A stretch of 64,000 bases of DNA from the NCBI RefSeq assembly GCF_005222835.1, contig NZ_STGA01000029.1:620001-684000 (forward strand), given 5' to 3'. The first letter of the stretch is position 1, and each line of letters begins with the position of its first letter. Below the pieces are notes generated by a model that was not told the origin of the DNA, did not search any database, and worked only from the letters and a program-made list of their open reading frames with translations. Both the position numbers and the translations under genes were made by a program. Shown here piece after piece: positions 37,941-46,599 of this stretch. This DNA comes from Rhizobium sp. FKY42. GTDB taxonomy: Bacteria > Pseudomonadota > Alphaproteobacteria > Rhizobiales > Rhizobiaceae.

Positions 37941-39476
37941 TCAGCCTGCCTTCGCCCGGCGACGATCCTCGGCCTGCTGCTCAAGGATCTCCTTGACCTT
38001 CGCCACCAGTTCCGCTTCCGGCACCACGACCTGTGCGACGCGGGCCTCGCGCCATTCGGTGTTATCGGTAATCTCACCGGAAAGACGCTTGCCCTCGATC
38101 AGGTCCTTGATCTGTACGACTCCCTCAGCTCGCTCATCGCCGCCCTGGATGATGGCGATGGGGGAACCGCGACGGTCAGCATATTTCAGCTGATTGCCGA
38201 ACTTCTTCCAGTTGCCCTGGTACATTTCGGCGCGGATGCCTTCGTTACGAAGCGCCTGCGTGAAGCGCTGATAACGGCCCATGGCCTCGACATCGCCATC
38301 CATCACAGTCACCAGAACCGGAGCCAGAACCTCATCCTGCCCCAGCTTGCCGAGGTTCTTCAGCGCCGTCATCAGGCGCGAAACGCCGATGGAGAAGCCC
38401 GTGGCCGGAACCGGCTGGCCCATGAAGCGGGAAACCAGACCATCATAGCGACCGCCGCCACCAACCGAGCCGAACTGAACCGGAACGCCCTTTTCGTTTG
38501 GAATCGATGCAGTGAGTTCTGCCTCGAAAACAGGGCCTGTGTAGTATTCCAACCCGCGAACACAGGTCGTATCGATTAAGATTCGGCCTTCGTATCCCGC
38601 CGATTTCACTAGCTTCCAGATATCTGAAAGTTCGTTGGTTGCAGCAACGACTGCCTTGTCATTAGCAAATCGAACCTCAAGATTTGCTAATGAATTTTCG
38701 CTGTCACGACCCTCTTCAAAAAAGGTAGCACGTAATGTCTCTATCTGAGCAGGACTAAGTTCGACACCTTTGGTAAAGTCACCTTCACCTTCTACACCGC
38801 CATCCCAACGGCCCTTACCTAACAGGGCCGATACACCAGCCCAACCAAACTTATCAAATTTATCAATCGCGCGCAGAACATTGAGGCGCCTCGCCGCATT
38901 CTCGTCGCCGCCAAGGCCGATGGCTTCCATCACGCCATCCAGAACCTTACGGTTGTTGACCCGGATCACGTAATCACCGCGCTTGATGCCGAGAGCTTCC
39001 AGCGTATCGGCCATCATCATGCACATTTCGGCATCGGCGTTGACGCCCGGAGCGCCCACCGTATCGGCATCGAACTGCATGAACTGGCGGAAGCGGCCCG
39101 GACCCGGCTTCTCGTTGCGGAACACATAGCCCGCGCGATAGGTGCGGTAAGGCAGCTGGATCTCGTTGAAATTCTCCGCCACGTGGCGGGCCAGCGGTGC
39201 CGTCAAATCATAACGCGCAGACATCCACTGCTCGTCATCGTCCTGAAGCGAGAACACGCCTTCATTCGGACGGTCGCTATCGGGCAGGAACTTGCCCAGC
39301 GCATCGGTATATTCGAACAGCGGCGTCTCGATCGGGTCGAAACCGTAACGCTCGTAGACTTCGCGGATCTTGGCGACCATCTCGTTGGTGGCATGGATGT
39401 CAGTGGCAGTGCGATCGACAAAGCCGCGCGGCAGGCGGGCTTTCAGTTTCTGGGGCTTCTTCTGCTTGTCGCTCAT
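37941..39476 (-). CDS. hisS: Histidyl-tRNA synthetase
   Basis: A 511-residue class IIa synthetase with [61 protein letters not shown] and a C-terminal anticodon-binding domain. The part encoded by about 38570-38875 ([10 protein letters not shown] to [12 protein letters not shown]) uses noticeably AT-richer codons than either side. Co-transcription with hisZ and hisG ties histidyl-tRNA charging to histidine synthesis. Confidence 0.97.
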   Translation of the reverse strand: MSDKQKKPQKLKARLPRGFVDRTATDIHATNEMVAKIREVYERYGFDPIETPLFEYTDALGKFLPDSDRPNEGVFSLQDDDEQWMSARYDLTAPLARHVAENFNEIQLPYRTYRAGYVFRNEKPGPGRFRQFMQFDADTVGAPGVNADAEMCMMMADTLEALGIKRGDYVIRVNNRKVLDGVMEAIGLGGDENAARRLNVLRAIDKFDKFGWAGVSALLGKGRWDGGVEGEGDFTKGVELSPAQIETLRATFFEEGRDSENSLANLEVRFANDKAVVAATNELSDIWKLVKSAGYEGRILIDTTCVRGLEYYTGPVFEAELTASIPNEKGVPVQFGSVGGGGRYDGLVSRFMGQPVPATGFSIGVSRLMTALKNLGKLGQDEVLAPVLVTVMDGDVEAMGRYQRFTQALRNEGIRAEMYQGNWKKFGNQLKYADRRGSPIAIIQGGDERAEGVVQIKDLIEGKRLSGEITDNTEWREARVAQVVVPEAELVAKVKEILEQQAEDRRRAKAG

Positions 39477-39593
39477 GGTGATCTTCCTTGCCACCGGCAC
39501 CCTTGAAAATGGCCGGAATTTTGAGCGGTTTCTTAGAGGATGAAGGCTAAAGCGGCAAGGCCGAAGGGGTGGCGGCGTGGGCTTCGCCGTGCA

Positions 39594-39599
39594 TATAAT
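39594..39599 (+). promoter_or_regulatory. Consensus -10 element before an unknown gene
   Basis: A perfect TATAAT lies on the plus strand between hisS and the gene at 39642; the -35 region is poor. Transcription would start near 39606, which favours the ATG at 39642 over the one at 39540. Confidence 0.4.
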
Positions 39600-39641
39600 T
39601 GCGTCCTGTCTTACGCCAACGCGAAAGTTTCGATTGCATCC

Positions 39642-40391
39642 ATGATCCCAGAAGCCCTGCAATATGCGACAAGCCTTGGCCTGACACCCGCCGACTTTCG
39701 TCGCCATGTATCGTCCTCCGTGCGGCTGTGGGCGCGGGCAAGACGCTGCAAGCGCGATTGGGCAACGCATGAGGCGAACACGAAATCGCATATTCTTCAT
39801 GCCGTTTCCGATCTGAAGCAGAGGCGTACCGCTGTGGTTCTGGGCTCCGGCCTCTTGCGCGATGTGCCGATGGACGGGCTTGTCCAAGCCTTCGATACGG
39901 TGGTGCTGGTGGATCTCGTGCATCTCGCCAGCGTTCGGGCATGGGTCGCGCTGCGCGGCAAAGGCAAGGTCAGGCTGATTACGCGGGATGTGTCGGGTCT
40001 GGAGGAAGCCCTCAAAGGCGCCGTGGTGGAGCCATTGTCATTCCTGCGGCAGGTGCCCTATCTGGATTTCGTGGCATCCACCAATCTCCTCTCCCAGATC
40101 GGAGTCGGCGCACGTCGCAAACTGGAGAAGAGGCCGGGTCAGGCAGACCTGATCGTACCTCAGCTCATCCATGCCCATTTGACGGGCCTCTCCGGCCTGC
40201 CCTGCAAGGCCTGTCTGGTGACGGATATCGCCTATCAGGTGACCGACCTGCAGGGAAAGGTGCTGGAGAGTGGTGATCTTCTGGCGGGGATCGAGCCCCC
40301 GCCCAGCGCCCGTCACTGGAACTGGCCGGTGGTGCCCTTAGGCGAAGACAGTCGGGACTATGAGGCGGTGCATCGGGTGATCGCCGTTTGA
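39642..40391 (+). CDS. Protein of unknown function with a Rossmann-like core
   Basis: A 249-residue soluble protein I cannot assign. The central part looks like a nucleotide-binding or methyltransferase-like fold: [37 protein letters not shown] and [12 protein letters not shown] are strand-loop-helix segments of the kind seen in SAM-dependent enzymes, with 'LGSG' as the glycine loop. A C-terminal [22 protein letters not shown] segment looks conserved. The ATG at 39642 is chosen from the upstream TATAAT; an ATG at 39540 adds 34 basic residues. It stands alone, divergent from hisS. Confidence 0.6.
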   Translation: MIPEALQYATSLGLTPADFRRHVSSSVRLWARARRCKRDWATHEANTKSHILHAVSDLKQRRTAVVLGSGLLRDVPMDGLVQAFDTVVLVDLVHLASVRAWVALRGKGKVRLITRDVSGLEEALKGAVVEPLSFLRQVPYLDFVASTNLLSQIGVGARRKLEKRPGQADLIVPQLIHAHLTGLSGLPCKACLVTDIAYQVTDLQGKVLESGDLLAGIEPPPSARHWNWPVVPLGEDSRDYEAVHRVIAV

Positions 40392-40611
40392 AGATTGCCG
40401 ATGCGATTGGCAGAGAATGTGACGGCGAAGTATTCTGCTTGGCGGTTTACATGAAAGGTATCATGCAAAAATTTCGAAACTTCTTATATACTTAAGATTG
40501 AATATTTCCTGCCCAAGATAACTAATTATTATTAGCAATTGCAATTATCAACTTAACGTCGCAATATCGCACTTGCGTTCGCTCTTTGGACGCAGCTTTG
40601 GGGATTTTTGC

Positions 40612-42393
40612 ATGACGACAGTATTGTTGACAGGCGCGGTTGCCGCGCTAGGGCTTTTTTGCGCGCTTTCGCATACCGCAAGCGCGCAGGAAATTGTCTA
40701 CACAGATCAAGGAAGCAACTGGAACGCAACGACGCGGACGCTCTACTATACGCAAGATCAGGGCTCACGCTTGATTGCGCTGTCATGGATGCGCGCTCTG
40801 AAACAGCCGGATGGAAAGAGCTTCCTGGCGGACGGCTTGCAACGTTATGGCTATCTGCCGATGGACGGACCATCGCAGGGCCTGCCGATCGGTTTTCCGG
40901 TCACGGGTGCCGCTCCCCAACAAATGGTGGGCATGACCTGTTCCGCCTGCCATACCCGGGAAATCTCGGTGTCTGGTACGCGCTACCGCATTGATGGCGG
41001 TCCGGCACTCGTGGATTTCCATGGGCTTCTGGTTGATCTGAACACGGCGGCGCAAGCCGTTGCGACGAATGCCACCGCGTTCGACAGTTTTGCCAAGGAA
41101 GTACTTGGCACGCAGTATCAAGATCCCAACAGTCTATCCTGGCTGAAAACCGAATTCACGCTCTGGGCGCAGCGTTTCGATGCCATCGTCAAGAATGGCG
41201 TTCCGCACGAAAACTGGGGCGTGGGGCGTCTCGATGCGGTTGGCATGATTTTCAACCGGTTGACTGGTCTCGATATCGGCCCGCCGCCATCCAACCTTCT
41301 GGTTGCCAATATCCAGCCTGCCGATGCGCCGGTACGCTATCCATTCCTTTGGAACGCGGCCATTCAGGACAAAACGCAATGGCCCGGATTTGCGGAAAAT
41401 GGCAGCGACATCCTCGGTCTCGCGCGGAATGTGGGCGAGGTTTACGGCGTCTTCGGCGAATTTGCACCGAAGAAAGAAGAGTGGTCTCTGCTGGGATATG
41501 ACTATCTGGCGGGCAACTCCGTCAATTTCAGTGGCCTGTCCACTCTGGAAGGGCTCATCAAGAAAATGGGGCCGCCGAAATTCCCGTTTCCAGTCAACAA
41601 GAAGCTGGCTGAAAAGGGCAAGGTCGTCTTCAATCAACCTGGCAATAATGGTTGTGTCGACTGCCATGGCATAAAGCCCGGCCAGCAGAGATTGCTCAAC
41701 TCGACCTGGGCCACGCCTATTCTGGATGTTGGAACCGATAGCCGTCAATATGACATCCTGAACTGGACGGCATCGACAGGAGTTATGGAGGGTGCGCGCA
41801 TACCCTTTGCGCGTGACACGCTGGGCAAGACCGCCTCATCGCTCGATATTCTGACGGTGAGTGTAGCCAACAGCATTCTGCAATATTACGGCAGCAAGCT
41901 GTTCGATCTGCGGGAAGACGCCCAGACACTGCTAGCCACAGCACCGTCCGTGCTGAGGGACATCGCTGATCTGCCGGAGGCGCGTCTGCCCGGAACGCTT
42001 CAGGAATTGAAGCTGGCCTTCCCAAGTTCACGCGGTGAAAACCAGAAGGTCATGACCGCGACTGCGACCGATGGCTCGACCAACTTCAAGTATGAATCTC
42101 GCGTCATTCAGGGCATATGGGCAACAGCGCCTTACCTCCACAATGGCTCTGTGCCAACGCTGGAGGATCTTTTGAAGCCTGCGGCGCAACGTCCAACGCA
42201 ATTTGCCGTGGGCCGGGATTACGATATCAAGAAAGTTGGTCTTGCTGCCACACAAACAGGCCTGACCTCGACCACGGTGACGACAGGCTGCGACCAGCGC
42301 AATTCCGGCAACAGCCGTTGCGGCCATGAGTTCGGCACCACTCTGTCGGATTCGGACAAGAAGGCTCTGCTGGAATATCTAAAGACGCTTTAA
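40612..42393 (+). CDS. Exported di-haem cytochrome c, peroxidase/RoxA-like family
   Basis: A 593-residue periplasmic protein. After a signal peptide (MTTVLLTGAVAALGLF...ASAQ) there are two c-type haem sites, CSACH (110-114) and CVDCH (348-352). The size, the spacing of the haems and segments such as WATAPYLHNGSVPTLEDLL place it in the di-haem cytochrome c peroxidase superfamily, in the large branch that includes the RoxA/RoxB rubber oxygenases and many uncharacterised members. The substrate cannot be told. GGGGA before the ATG at 40612 sets the start. The flanking spacers are AT-rich, and it is followed by two copper-type genes, so electron transfer under metal or oxidative stress is one guess. 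Confidence 0.83.
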   Translation: MTTVLLTGAVAALGLFCALSHTASAQEIVYTDQGSNWNATTRTLYYTQDQGSRLIALSWMRALKQPDGKSFLADGLQRYGYLPMDGPSQGLPIGFPVTGAAPQQMVGMTCSACHTREISVSGTRYRIDGGPALVDFHGLLVDLNTAAQAVATNATAFDSFAKEVLGTQYQDPNSLSWLKTEFTLWAQRFDAIVKNGVPHENWGVGRLDAVGMIFNRLTGLDIGPPPSNLLVANIQPADAPVRYPFLWNAAIQDKTQWPGFAENGSDILGLARNVGEVYGVFGEFAPKKEEWSLLGYDYLAGNSVNFSGLSTLEGLIKKMGPPKFPFPVNKKLAEKGKVVFNQPGNNGCVDCHGIKPGQQRLLNSTWATPILDVGTDSRQYDILNWTASTGVMEGARIPFARDTLGKTASSLDILTVSVANSILQYYGSKLFDLREDAQTLLATAPSVLRDIADLPEARLPGTLQELKLAFPSSRGENQKVMTATATDGSTNFKYESRVIQGIWATAPYLHNGSVPTLEDLLKPAAQRPTQFAVGRDYDIKKVGLAATQTGLTSTTVTTGCDQRNSGNSRCGHEFGTTLSDSDKKALLEYLKTL

Positions 42394-42474
42394 CTATACC
42401 TTCTAAAACGAGGCGCACCTTATTGGATTCAATAGAACCGCGCTTTCGATCTTTTCTTGCTGCATATCCGTTAT

Positions 42475-42498
42475 CGTTCAATCGAGAACGATTGAACG
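42475..42498. repeat. Perfect 10-bp inverted repeat
   Basis: CGTTCAATCG (42475-42484) and CGATTGAACG (42489-42498) flank AGAA. It lies 82 bases after the cytochrome stop codon and about 150 bases before the next start. There is no T run, so it could be an operator as well as a transcript end. Confidence 0.6.
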
Positions 42499-42644
42499 CG
42501 ACATTCTGTAGTCTATGGTCCACGCAAAAATCGTTGGGGACTTTTGCGTGGCCACAGCTTCAAGGCTTGCCAGGAAAAGGCGGAATTACGAGGCGATTTG
42601 CCGGGTCGTCGCCGATTGACAGACAGATTTGACCGATCACAAAC

Positions 42645-43091
42645 ATGACCGCGAATTCACTTGTCAAAGTCATTCGTGCCATTAGATTCACGGGTATGCA
42701 CCGTTTCGCAAAAATCCTCATGCTGCTTGCGCTGATCCTTCAGGGGTTCATGCCAGCCATGGCTATGGCACCGCCGCTGGTCACGGCACCGGATCACGCC
42801 CTGCGCCATGGCATGAGCCACGAGCAGATGATGGCGACGAAGGCGAGCGTTTCCCACGCGCATCACGAAGCTCTTGAAGATGCGCAGCCCGCGCAGCGGG
42901 ATAAAAGCTGGCATTGTCCGCTTCTGCCCGCCAATTGCACCGTGGCGTTCTGCATTGCCTGTACAGCGCTCCCTCCGCCGCTCATCTCCGCTTCAGGTCC
43001 GGTTGCGGCACCGGATAGGCCTGCACCCGCGCTGATGTCTCCCATGAGCGACGAAACCCCGCGTCCGCTGGTTCCTCCTCCCCGCGCTTGA
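42645..43091 (+). CDS. Small exported His/Met/Cys-containing protein, possibly copper-related
   Basis: A protein of up to 148 residues. A hydrophobic segment (FAKILMLLALILQGFMPAMA) should act as a signal peptide or anchor. The following part holds several His and Met (HALRHGMSHEQMMATKASVSHAHHE), then cysteines in SWHCPLLPANCTVAFCIACTAL and a Pro-rich end. This resembles DUF2946-like and other small copper-associated proteins. The start is uncertain (ATG at 42645, or 42696 at the signal peptide). It is 45 bases upstream of a DUF305 gene, which supports a metal-handling role. Confidence 0.6.
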   Translation: MTANSLVKVIRAIRFTGMHRFAKILMLLALILQGFMPAMAMAPPLVTAPDHALRHGMSHEQMMATKASVSHAHHEALEDAQPAQRDKSWHCPLLPANCTVAFCIACTALPPPLISASGPVAAPDRPAPALMSPMSDETPRPLVPPPRA

Positions 43092-43136
43092 GTTCTTTTC
43101 CATCACAGAACTCAAGATCCATTCAGGAGAAAAACC

Positions 43137-43511
43137 ATGAAACTCTCAATGCTTTCGGCTGCAATCGTGGCGCTCGGCATAACCATCACCCCTGCCCTTT
43201 CGCTGGACATGAAGATGAAAGGTCATCAGGGCCACCAGGGCATGGGCATGGACACATCCGCCTCGACCAAAGCCTTCGAAGCGGCGAACGCTAAGATGCA
43301 CAAGGACATGATGGTGCCCTATACCGGCAAGACGGATGTCGATTTCGTGCGCTCCATGATTCCGCACCATCAGGGCGCTATCGACATGGCCAGGATCCAG
43401 CTTCAATACGGCAAAGATCCCGCCATCCGCAAACTCGCCGAAGAAGTGATTACGGCACAGGAGGCCGAGATCAAGATGATGCAGGACTGGCTGGCGAAGA
43501 ACGGCGGCTGA
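43137..43511 (+). CDS. Exported DUF305 (CopM-like) protein
   Basis: A 124-residue protein with a signal peptide (MKLSMLSAAIVALGITITPALS). A Met/His-rich segment (MKMKGHQGHQGMGM) is followed by a DUF305 helical domain with FVRSMIPHHQGAIDMARIQLQYG and EVITAQEAEIKMMQDWL. Relatives bind copper in the periplasm through Met and His. CAGGAG before the ATG is a good site. It follows the previous gene closely and was probably transcribed with it. Confidence 0.85.
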   Translation: MKLSMLSAAIVALGITITPALSLDMKMKGHQGHQGMGMDTSASTKAFEAANAKMHKDMMVPYTGKTDVDFVRSMIPHHQGAIDMARIQLQYGKDPAIRKLAEEVITAQEAEIKMMQDWLAKNGG

Positions 43512-43533
43512 CGCAGTCTTTTCATCCGATTTC

Positions 43534-43559
43534 GACAATGGCGCGGTTGCGCCATTGTC
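43534..43559. terminator. Hairpin after the DUF305 gene
   Basis: GACAATGGCGC (43534-43544) pairs perfectly with GCGCCATTGTC (43549-43559) around GGTT, 22 bases after the stop. No T tract follows, so termination may be partial. Confidence 0.6.
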
Positions 43560-43604
43560 TCGCGTCAGACTGCCGCTAAACTCTGCCTTGAAAAGGAGGC
43601 CGCC

Positions 43605-44309
43605 TTGACGATACGCCCTGTCTCGATGATCGCCTTCGATGCCGACGACACGCTCTGGCAGAACGAGCAATATTACCGTTTCACGGAACAGAGTTTTCGC
43701 GACCTGCTGGCTGAGTATGCGGAAGGCGAACAGGTGTCCGAGCGCTTACTGGAGGCGGAGAAGCGCAACCTCGCCCATTATGGTTTCGGCATAAAAGGTT
43801 TTACGCTGTCGATGATCGAGACCGCCATCGAGATGACGGAAGGCAGAGTTCCAACCGAAACCATCGGCCAAATCCTGATGATTGGGCGCGAACTGCTGAA
43901 ACATCCGGTGGAATGCCTGCCGTATGCGCGAGAGGCTCTGGAGAGTTTACGCGGGCAGTATTTTCTCGTCCTGATCACCAAGGGGGATCTGTTCGATCAG
44001 GAACGAAAGCTTGCCCAATCCGGCCTTGGCGATTTTTTCGATGCGGTGGAAATCGTGTCCGACAAGACGGCGACCACCTACAGACGGATTTTCGGCAAGC
44101 ATGGAGAAGGGCCGGAACGCGCCATGATGGTGGGCAATTCGCTGAAATCCGACATTGTACCGGCCATTGCAGCGGGCGCCTGGGGCGTGTTCGTACCGCA
44201 TGAACTGACCTGGGTGCTGGAGCATGTGGAGAAGCCCACAGAGGCGCCGCGATTTCGGGAAATTAAAAATCTGGGAGAGTTGAAACAGTTGATCGACACT
44301 ATATATTAA
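43605..44309 (+). CDS. HAD-superfamily hydrolase
   Basis: A 234-residue HAD protein with motif I MIAFDADDTLW (two Asp), motif II VLITKGDLFDQ, a lysine in VSDKTATTYRRIF and motif IV MMVGNSLKSDI. The DADDTLWQNE start is typical of a group of uncharacterised HAD phosphatases in rhizobia. Translation starts at a TTG (43605): a perfect AAGGAGG lies five bases upstream, and the next Met would cut into motif I. Substrate unknown. Confidence 0.85.
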   Translation: MTIRPVSMIAFDADDTLWQNEQYYRFTEQSFRDLLAEYAEGEQVSERLLEAEKRNLAHYGFGIKGFTLSMIETAIEMTEGRVPTETIGQILMIGRELLKHPVECLPYAREALESLRGQYFLVLITKGDLFDQERKLAQSGLGDFFDAVEIVSDKTATTYRRIFGKHGEGPERAMMVGNSLKSDIVPAIAAGAWGVFVPHELTWVLEHVEKPTEAPRFREIKNLGELKQLIDTIY

Positions 44310-44353
44310 ATTATTATTATAATAACATTTACTCCCGAATTTGATACATAATC

Positions 44354-44383
44354 CTGACCAAAATAGGAATTCTGACCAAAATA
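44354..44383. repeat. Direct repeat in an AT-rich spacer
   Basis: CTGACCAAAATA occurs at 44354-44365 and again at 44372-44383, an 18-base step, in the AT-rich spacer (about 44310-44496) before a small gene. The arrangement would suit a pair of regulator sites. Confidence 0.45.
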
Positions 44384-44496
44384 AGATAAATAATCACAAA
44401 CAAATTTTACTTTACACATCTTAAAGAAGAATTTACTACCGCTTAATGCAATTTAAAATTACGGTGTCTCTGGCGATTTTGCCACGGAGGATCGTT

Positions 44497-44733
44497 ATGG
44501 CTATCAATATAACCTATGCAGGCTATGGAGTTTGGGAAAAAACTCGCGACGCCACAAGCGAAATCAAGAAGGCGTATGCATCCGGACAACGCCGCTTTCT
44601 CGCGACAAACGATTGGGTGGGCGACCCAGCGCCGGGTGAGCGCAAGTATCTCTATATCGTATGGGATGGCGGCGGGTTCCTGACGTCTGGTGTCGTCGGA
44701 GAGGATGACGGCAAGGGCGTCAACCTCCCCTGA
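44497..44733 (+). CDS. Small protein, weakly like DUF3395
   Basis: A 78-residue protein starting MAINITYAGYGVWEK. The pattern 'YG---DAT-EI', 'G-R-FLATNDWVGDPAPGERKYLYIVW' and a closing Gly-rich segment recalls the DUF3395 fold found at the end of some DnaJ-like and other proteins; the match is from memory and weak. GGAGG seven bases before the ATG fixes the start. No signal peptide. It stands alone in an AT-rich setting, convergent with tag, with a hairpin between. Confidence 0.65.
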   Translation: MAINITYAGYGVWEKTRDATSEIKKAYASGQRRFLATNDWVGDPAPGERKYLYIVWDGGGFLTSGVVGEDDGKGVNLP

Positions 44734-44773
44734 TTTCAGGCAAGGACGAACTTGCTGATTTGAGTGCGAAAGA

Positions 44774-44802
44774 GACCTGGAGGTTTTTCCAACCTCCAGG
44801 TC
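44774..44802. terminator. Hairpin between convergent genes
   Basis: GACCTGGAGGTT (44774-44785) pairs perfectly with AACCTCCAGGTC (44791-44802) around TTTCC, between the small unknown gene and tag. It lacks a clear T run on either side. Confidence 0.65.
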
Positions 44803-44814
44803 CATGCATAGCAC

Positions 44815-45444
44815 TCAAGGACGAACGAAATCCGCGCGGAGGGCCTCTGTCTCCTCGCGGATACAGCAGCCTTCGATATGGTCGTTCACCAGCCCCATGG
44901 CCTGCATGAAGGCGTAGACCGTCGTCGGGCCGACGAAAGTCCATCCGCGCTTCTTCAGATCCTTCGACAGACGAACCGAGACCGCCGTCGTTGGATTGGC
45001 GCGCAGGTGTTCGAGATCAACGGCGGACGGACGTTCCTCGGGCTTCGGCTCATAGGACCAGAAGAAGCGCGCCAGCGAACCGAACTCATCGCGCAACTCG
45101 ATGGCTCTGCGAGCATTGTTGATGGTCGAGACGATTTTACCGCGATGACGGATGATGCCCGCATCAGCCACGAGCCGTTCGACATCCGTATCATCGAACA
45201 GAGCCACTTTCTCGAAATCGAAAGCGGCGAAGGCTGCACGAAAATTCTCGCGCTTGCGCAGGATTGTCAGCCAGGAAAGGCCTGACTGAAAGCCTTCGAG
45301 ACAGATCTTCTCGAACAGGCGGTGATCGTCCACCACCGGGCGGCCCCACTCCTCATCATGATAGCGGATATAGTCCGGCAGGTTCTGATGCCAGAAACAG
45401 CGGCATTTCCCATCCGGCCCCTCGATTATGCCCGCTTTTTCCAC
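44815..45444 (-). CDS. tag: DNA-3-methyladenine glycosylase I
   Basis: A 209-residue base-excision glycosylase that removes 3-methyladenine. Typical segments are CRCFWHQN near the start, YHDEEWGRPVVDDHRLFEKICLEGFQSGLSW, and NDHIEGCCIRE with the C-terminal zinc ligands. The start is taken as a GTG at 45444, as GGAGAGG lies about nine bases upstream; extending to a TTG at 45492 would add residues not usual for the family. Confidence 0.93.
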   Translation of the reverse strand: MEKAGIIEGPDGKCRCFWHQNLPDYIRYHDEEWGRPVVDDHRLFEKICLEGFQSGLSWLTILRKRENFRAAFAAFDFEKVALFDDTDVERLVADAGIIRHRGKIVSTINNARRAIELRDEFGSLARFFWSYEPKPEERPSAVDLEHLRANPTTAVSVRLSKDLKKRGWTFVGPTTVYAFMQAMGLVNDHIEGCCIREETEALRADFVRP

Positions 45445-45640
45445 CTTCGAATCCCTCTCCTGCTGCAATGAAGATGGTTTAACAGCTATCAACCATCTTT
45501 TAAAACCGGCGGTTAACCTTGCCGAAAGCTTTCCAGCATCGGCAGCATTCTCGCCACCCGAAATTTACCATTCGCTTTAATCTTTGGGTCACGGTCGCAG
45601 CCAAACCACTGCCGATAGCGAATGTAGGAAGAGGGATACA

Positions 45641-46486
45641 ATGCCCAGCAGATCGAAATCACTGGTCTTGATCTTGAGTGCAATAACAGGACTGACGGCC
45701 GCAGAGGCCGCAGCGCAGGAACGTTACCGTGAACGTCCGCCGGTCGTGGTGAGCCCCGATCTCACCGCTCCGTGGGTCATGCAACTCGGCGGACAGGCGC
45801 GTGCTCCCGGCGGCTACCGCGTTCAGCCCATGCAGCGCGGCGTTCGCGATTACCGGGATCCGGCCACACGCGATGCGGCGCAGCCTCGCTATGCCTACCC
45901 GTCGCGCCAGCCGGCTTATGTCGTACCGCGAACCCAGACGACACAGATCCGGCCAAACCGCGTGCCCGCTCAGCAGGCTCCGGTCCAGCAGGCGGCCATG
46001 CAGCGCGTTCCCGTGATCAAGGGCCAGATCGAGCCGCAATTCCTGCCGCAGATGGTCGAATATAAGACGGAACACAAGCCCGGCACGATCGTGATCGATA
46101 CCAACAACCGCTTCCTCTATCTCGTGATGGAAGGCGGTCAGGCCAAGCGTTATGGCGTCGGTGTGGGCAAGCCTGGCTTCGAATGGGCCGGAACGCACAC
46201 GGTTACGCGCAAGGCGGAATGGCCGGATTGGCATCCACCGAAGGAAATGATTGCACGTGAAGCCGCGAAGGGCCATTACCTTCCGGTCAAGATGGAAGGC
46301 GGCCCGGAAAACCCGCTGGGTGCGCGCGCCTTGTATCTCGGCTCCACGCTCTATCGCATTCACGGCACCAATGCACCATGGACGATCGGTAGCGCCGTCT
46401 CTTCGGGCTGCATCCGCATGCGCAACGAGGATGTGACAGACCTCTATGGCCGTGTGAATGTCGGCACGAAGGTCATCGTGATGTAA
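45641..46486 (+). CDS. L,D-transpeptidase (YkuD family), first of a tandem pair
   Basis: A 281-residue exported enzyme that cross-links peptidoglycan or anchors proteins to it. A signal peptide (LVLILSAITGLTAAEAAAQ) is followed by a ~100-residue Pro/Arg/Gln-rich linker and the YkuD domain, with H241 (RIHGTNAPWTIG) and the nucleophile C257 in SSGCIRM. AAGAGGGA precedes the ATG at 45641. The next gene is a paralogue with the same catalytic core but no long linker. Confidence 0.93.
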   Translation: MPSRSKSLVLILSAITGLTAAEAAAQERYRERPPVVVSPDLTAPWVMQLGGQARAPGGYRVQPMQRGVRDYRDPATRDAAQPRYAYPSRQPAYVVPRTQTTQIRPNRVPAQQAPVQQAAMQRVPVIKGQIEPQFLPQMVEYKTEHKPGTIVIDTNNRFLYLVMEGGQAKRYGVGVGKPGFEWAGTHTVTRKAEWPDWHPPKEMIAREAAKGHYLPVKMEGGPENPLGARALYLGSTLYRIHGTNAPWTIGSAVSSGCIRMRNEDVTDLYGRVNVGTKVIVM

Positions 46487-46497
46487 ATCCGCGAAAT

Positions 46498-46521
46498 GAG
46501 TGCCGTTTCAGGACGGCACTC
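46498..46521 (+). terminator. Hairpin between the two L,D-transpeptidase genes
   Basis: GAGTGCCGT (46498-46506) pairs perfectly with ACGGCACTC (46513-46521), 12 bases after the first stop. With no T tract it may attenuate rather than stop transcription into the second gene. Confidence 0.5.
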
Positions 46522-46599
46522 CTGTTGGCGGACTTGCATTCCCCGACAAATCAATAAAACTTGCCCTGACTTGCGAAAGCTCAAATCGGGGGATGGGGA

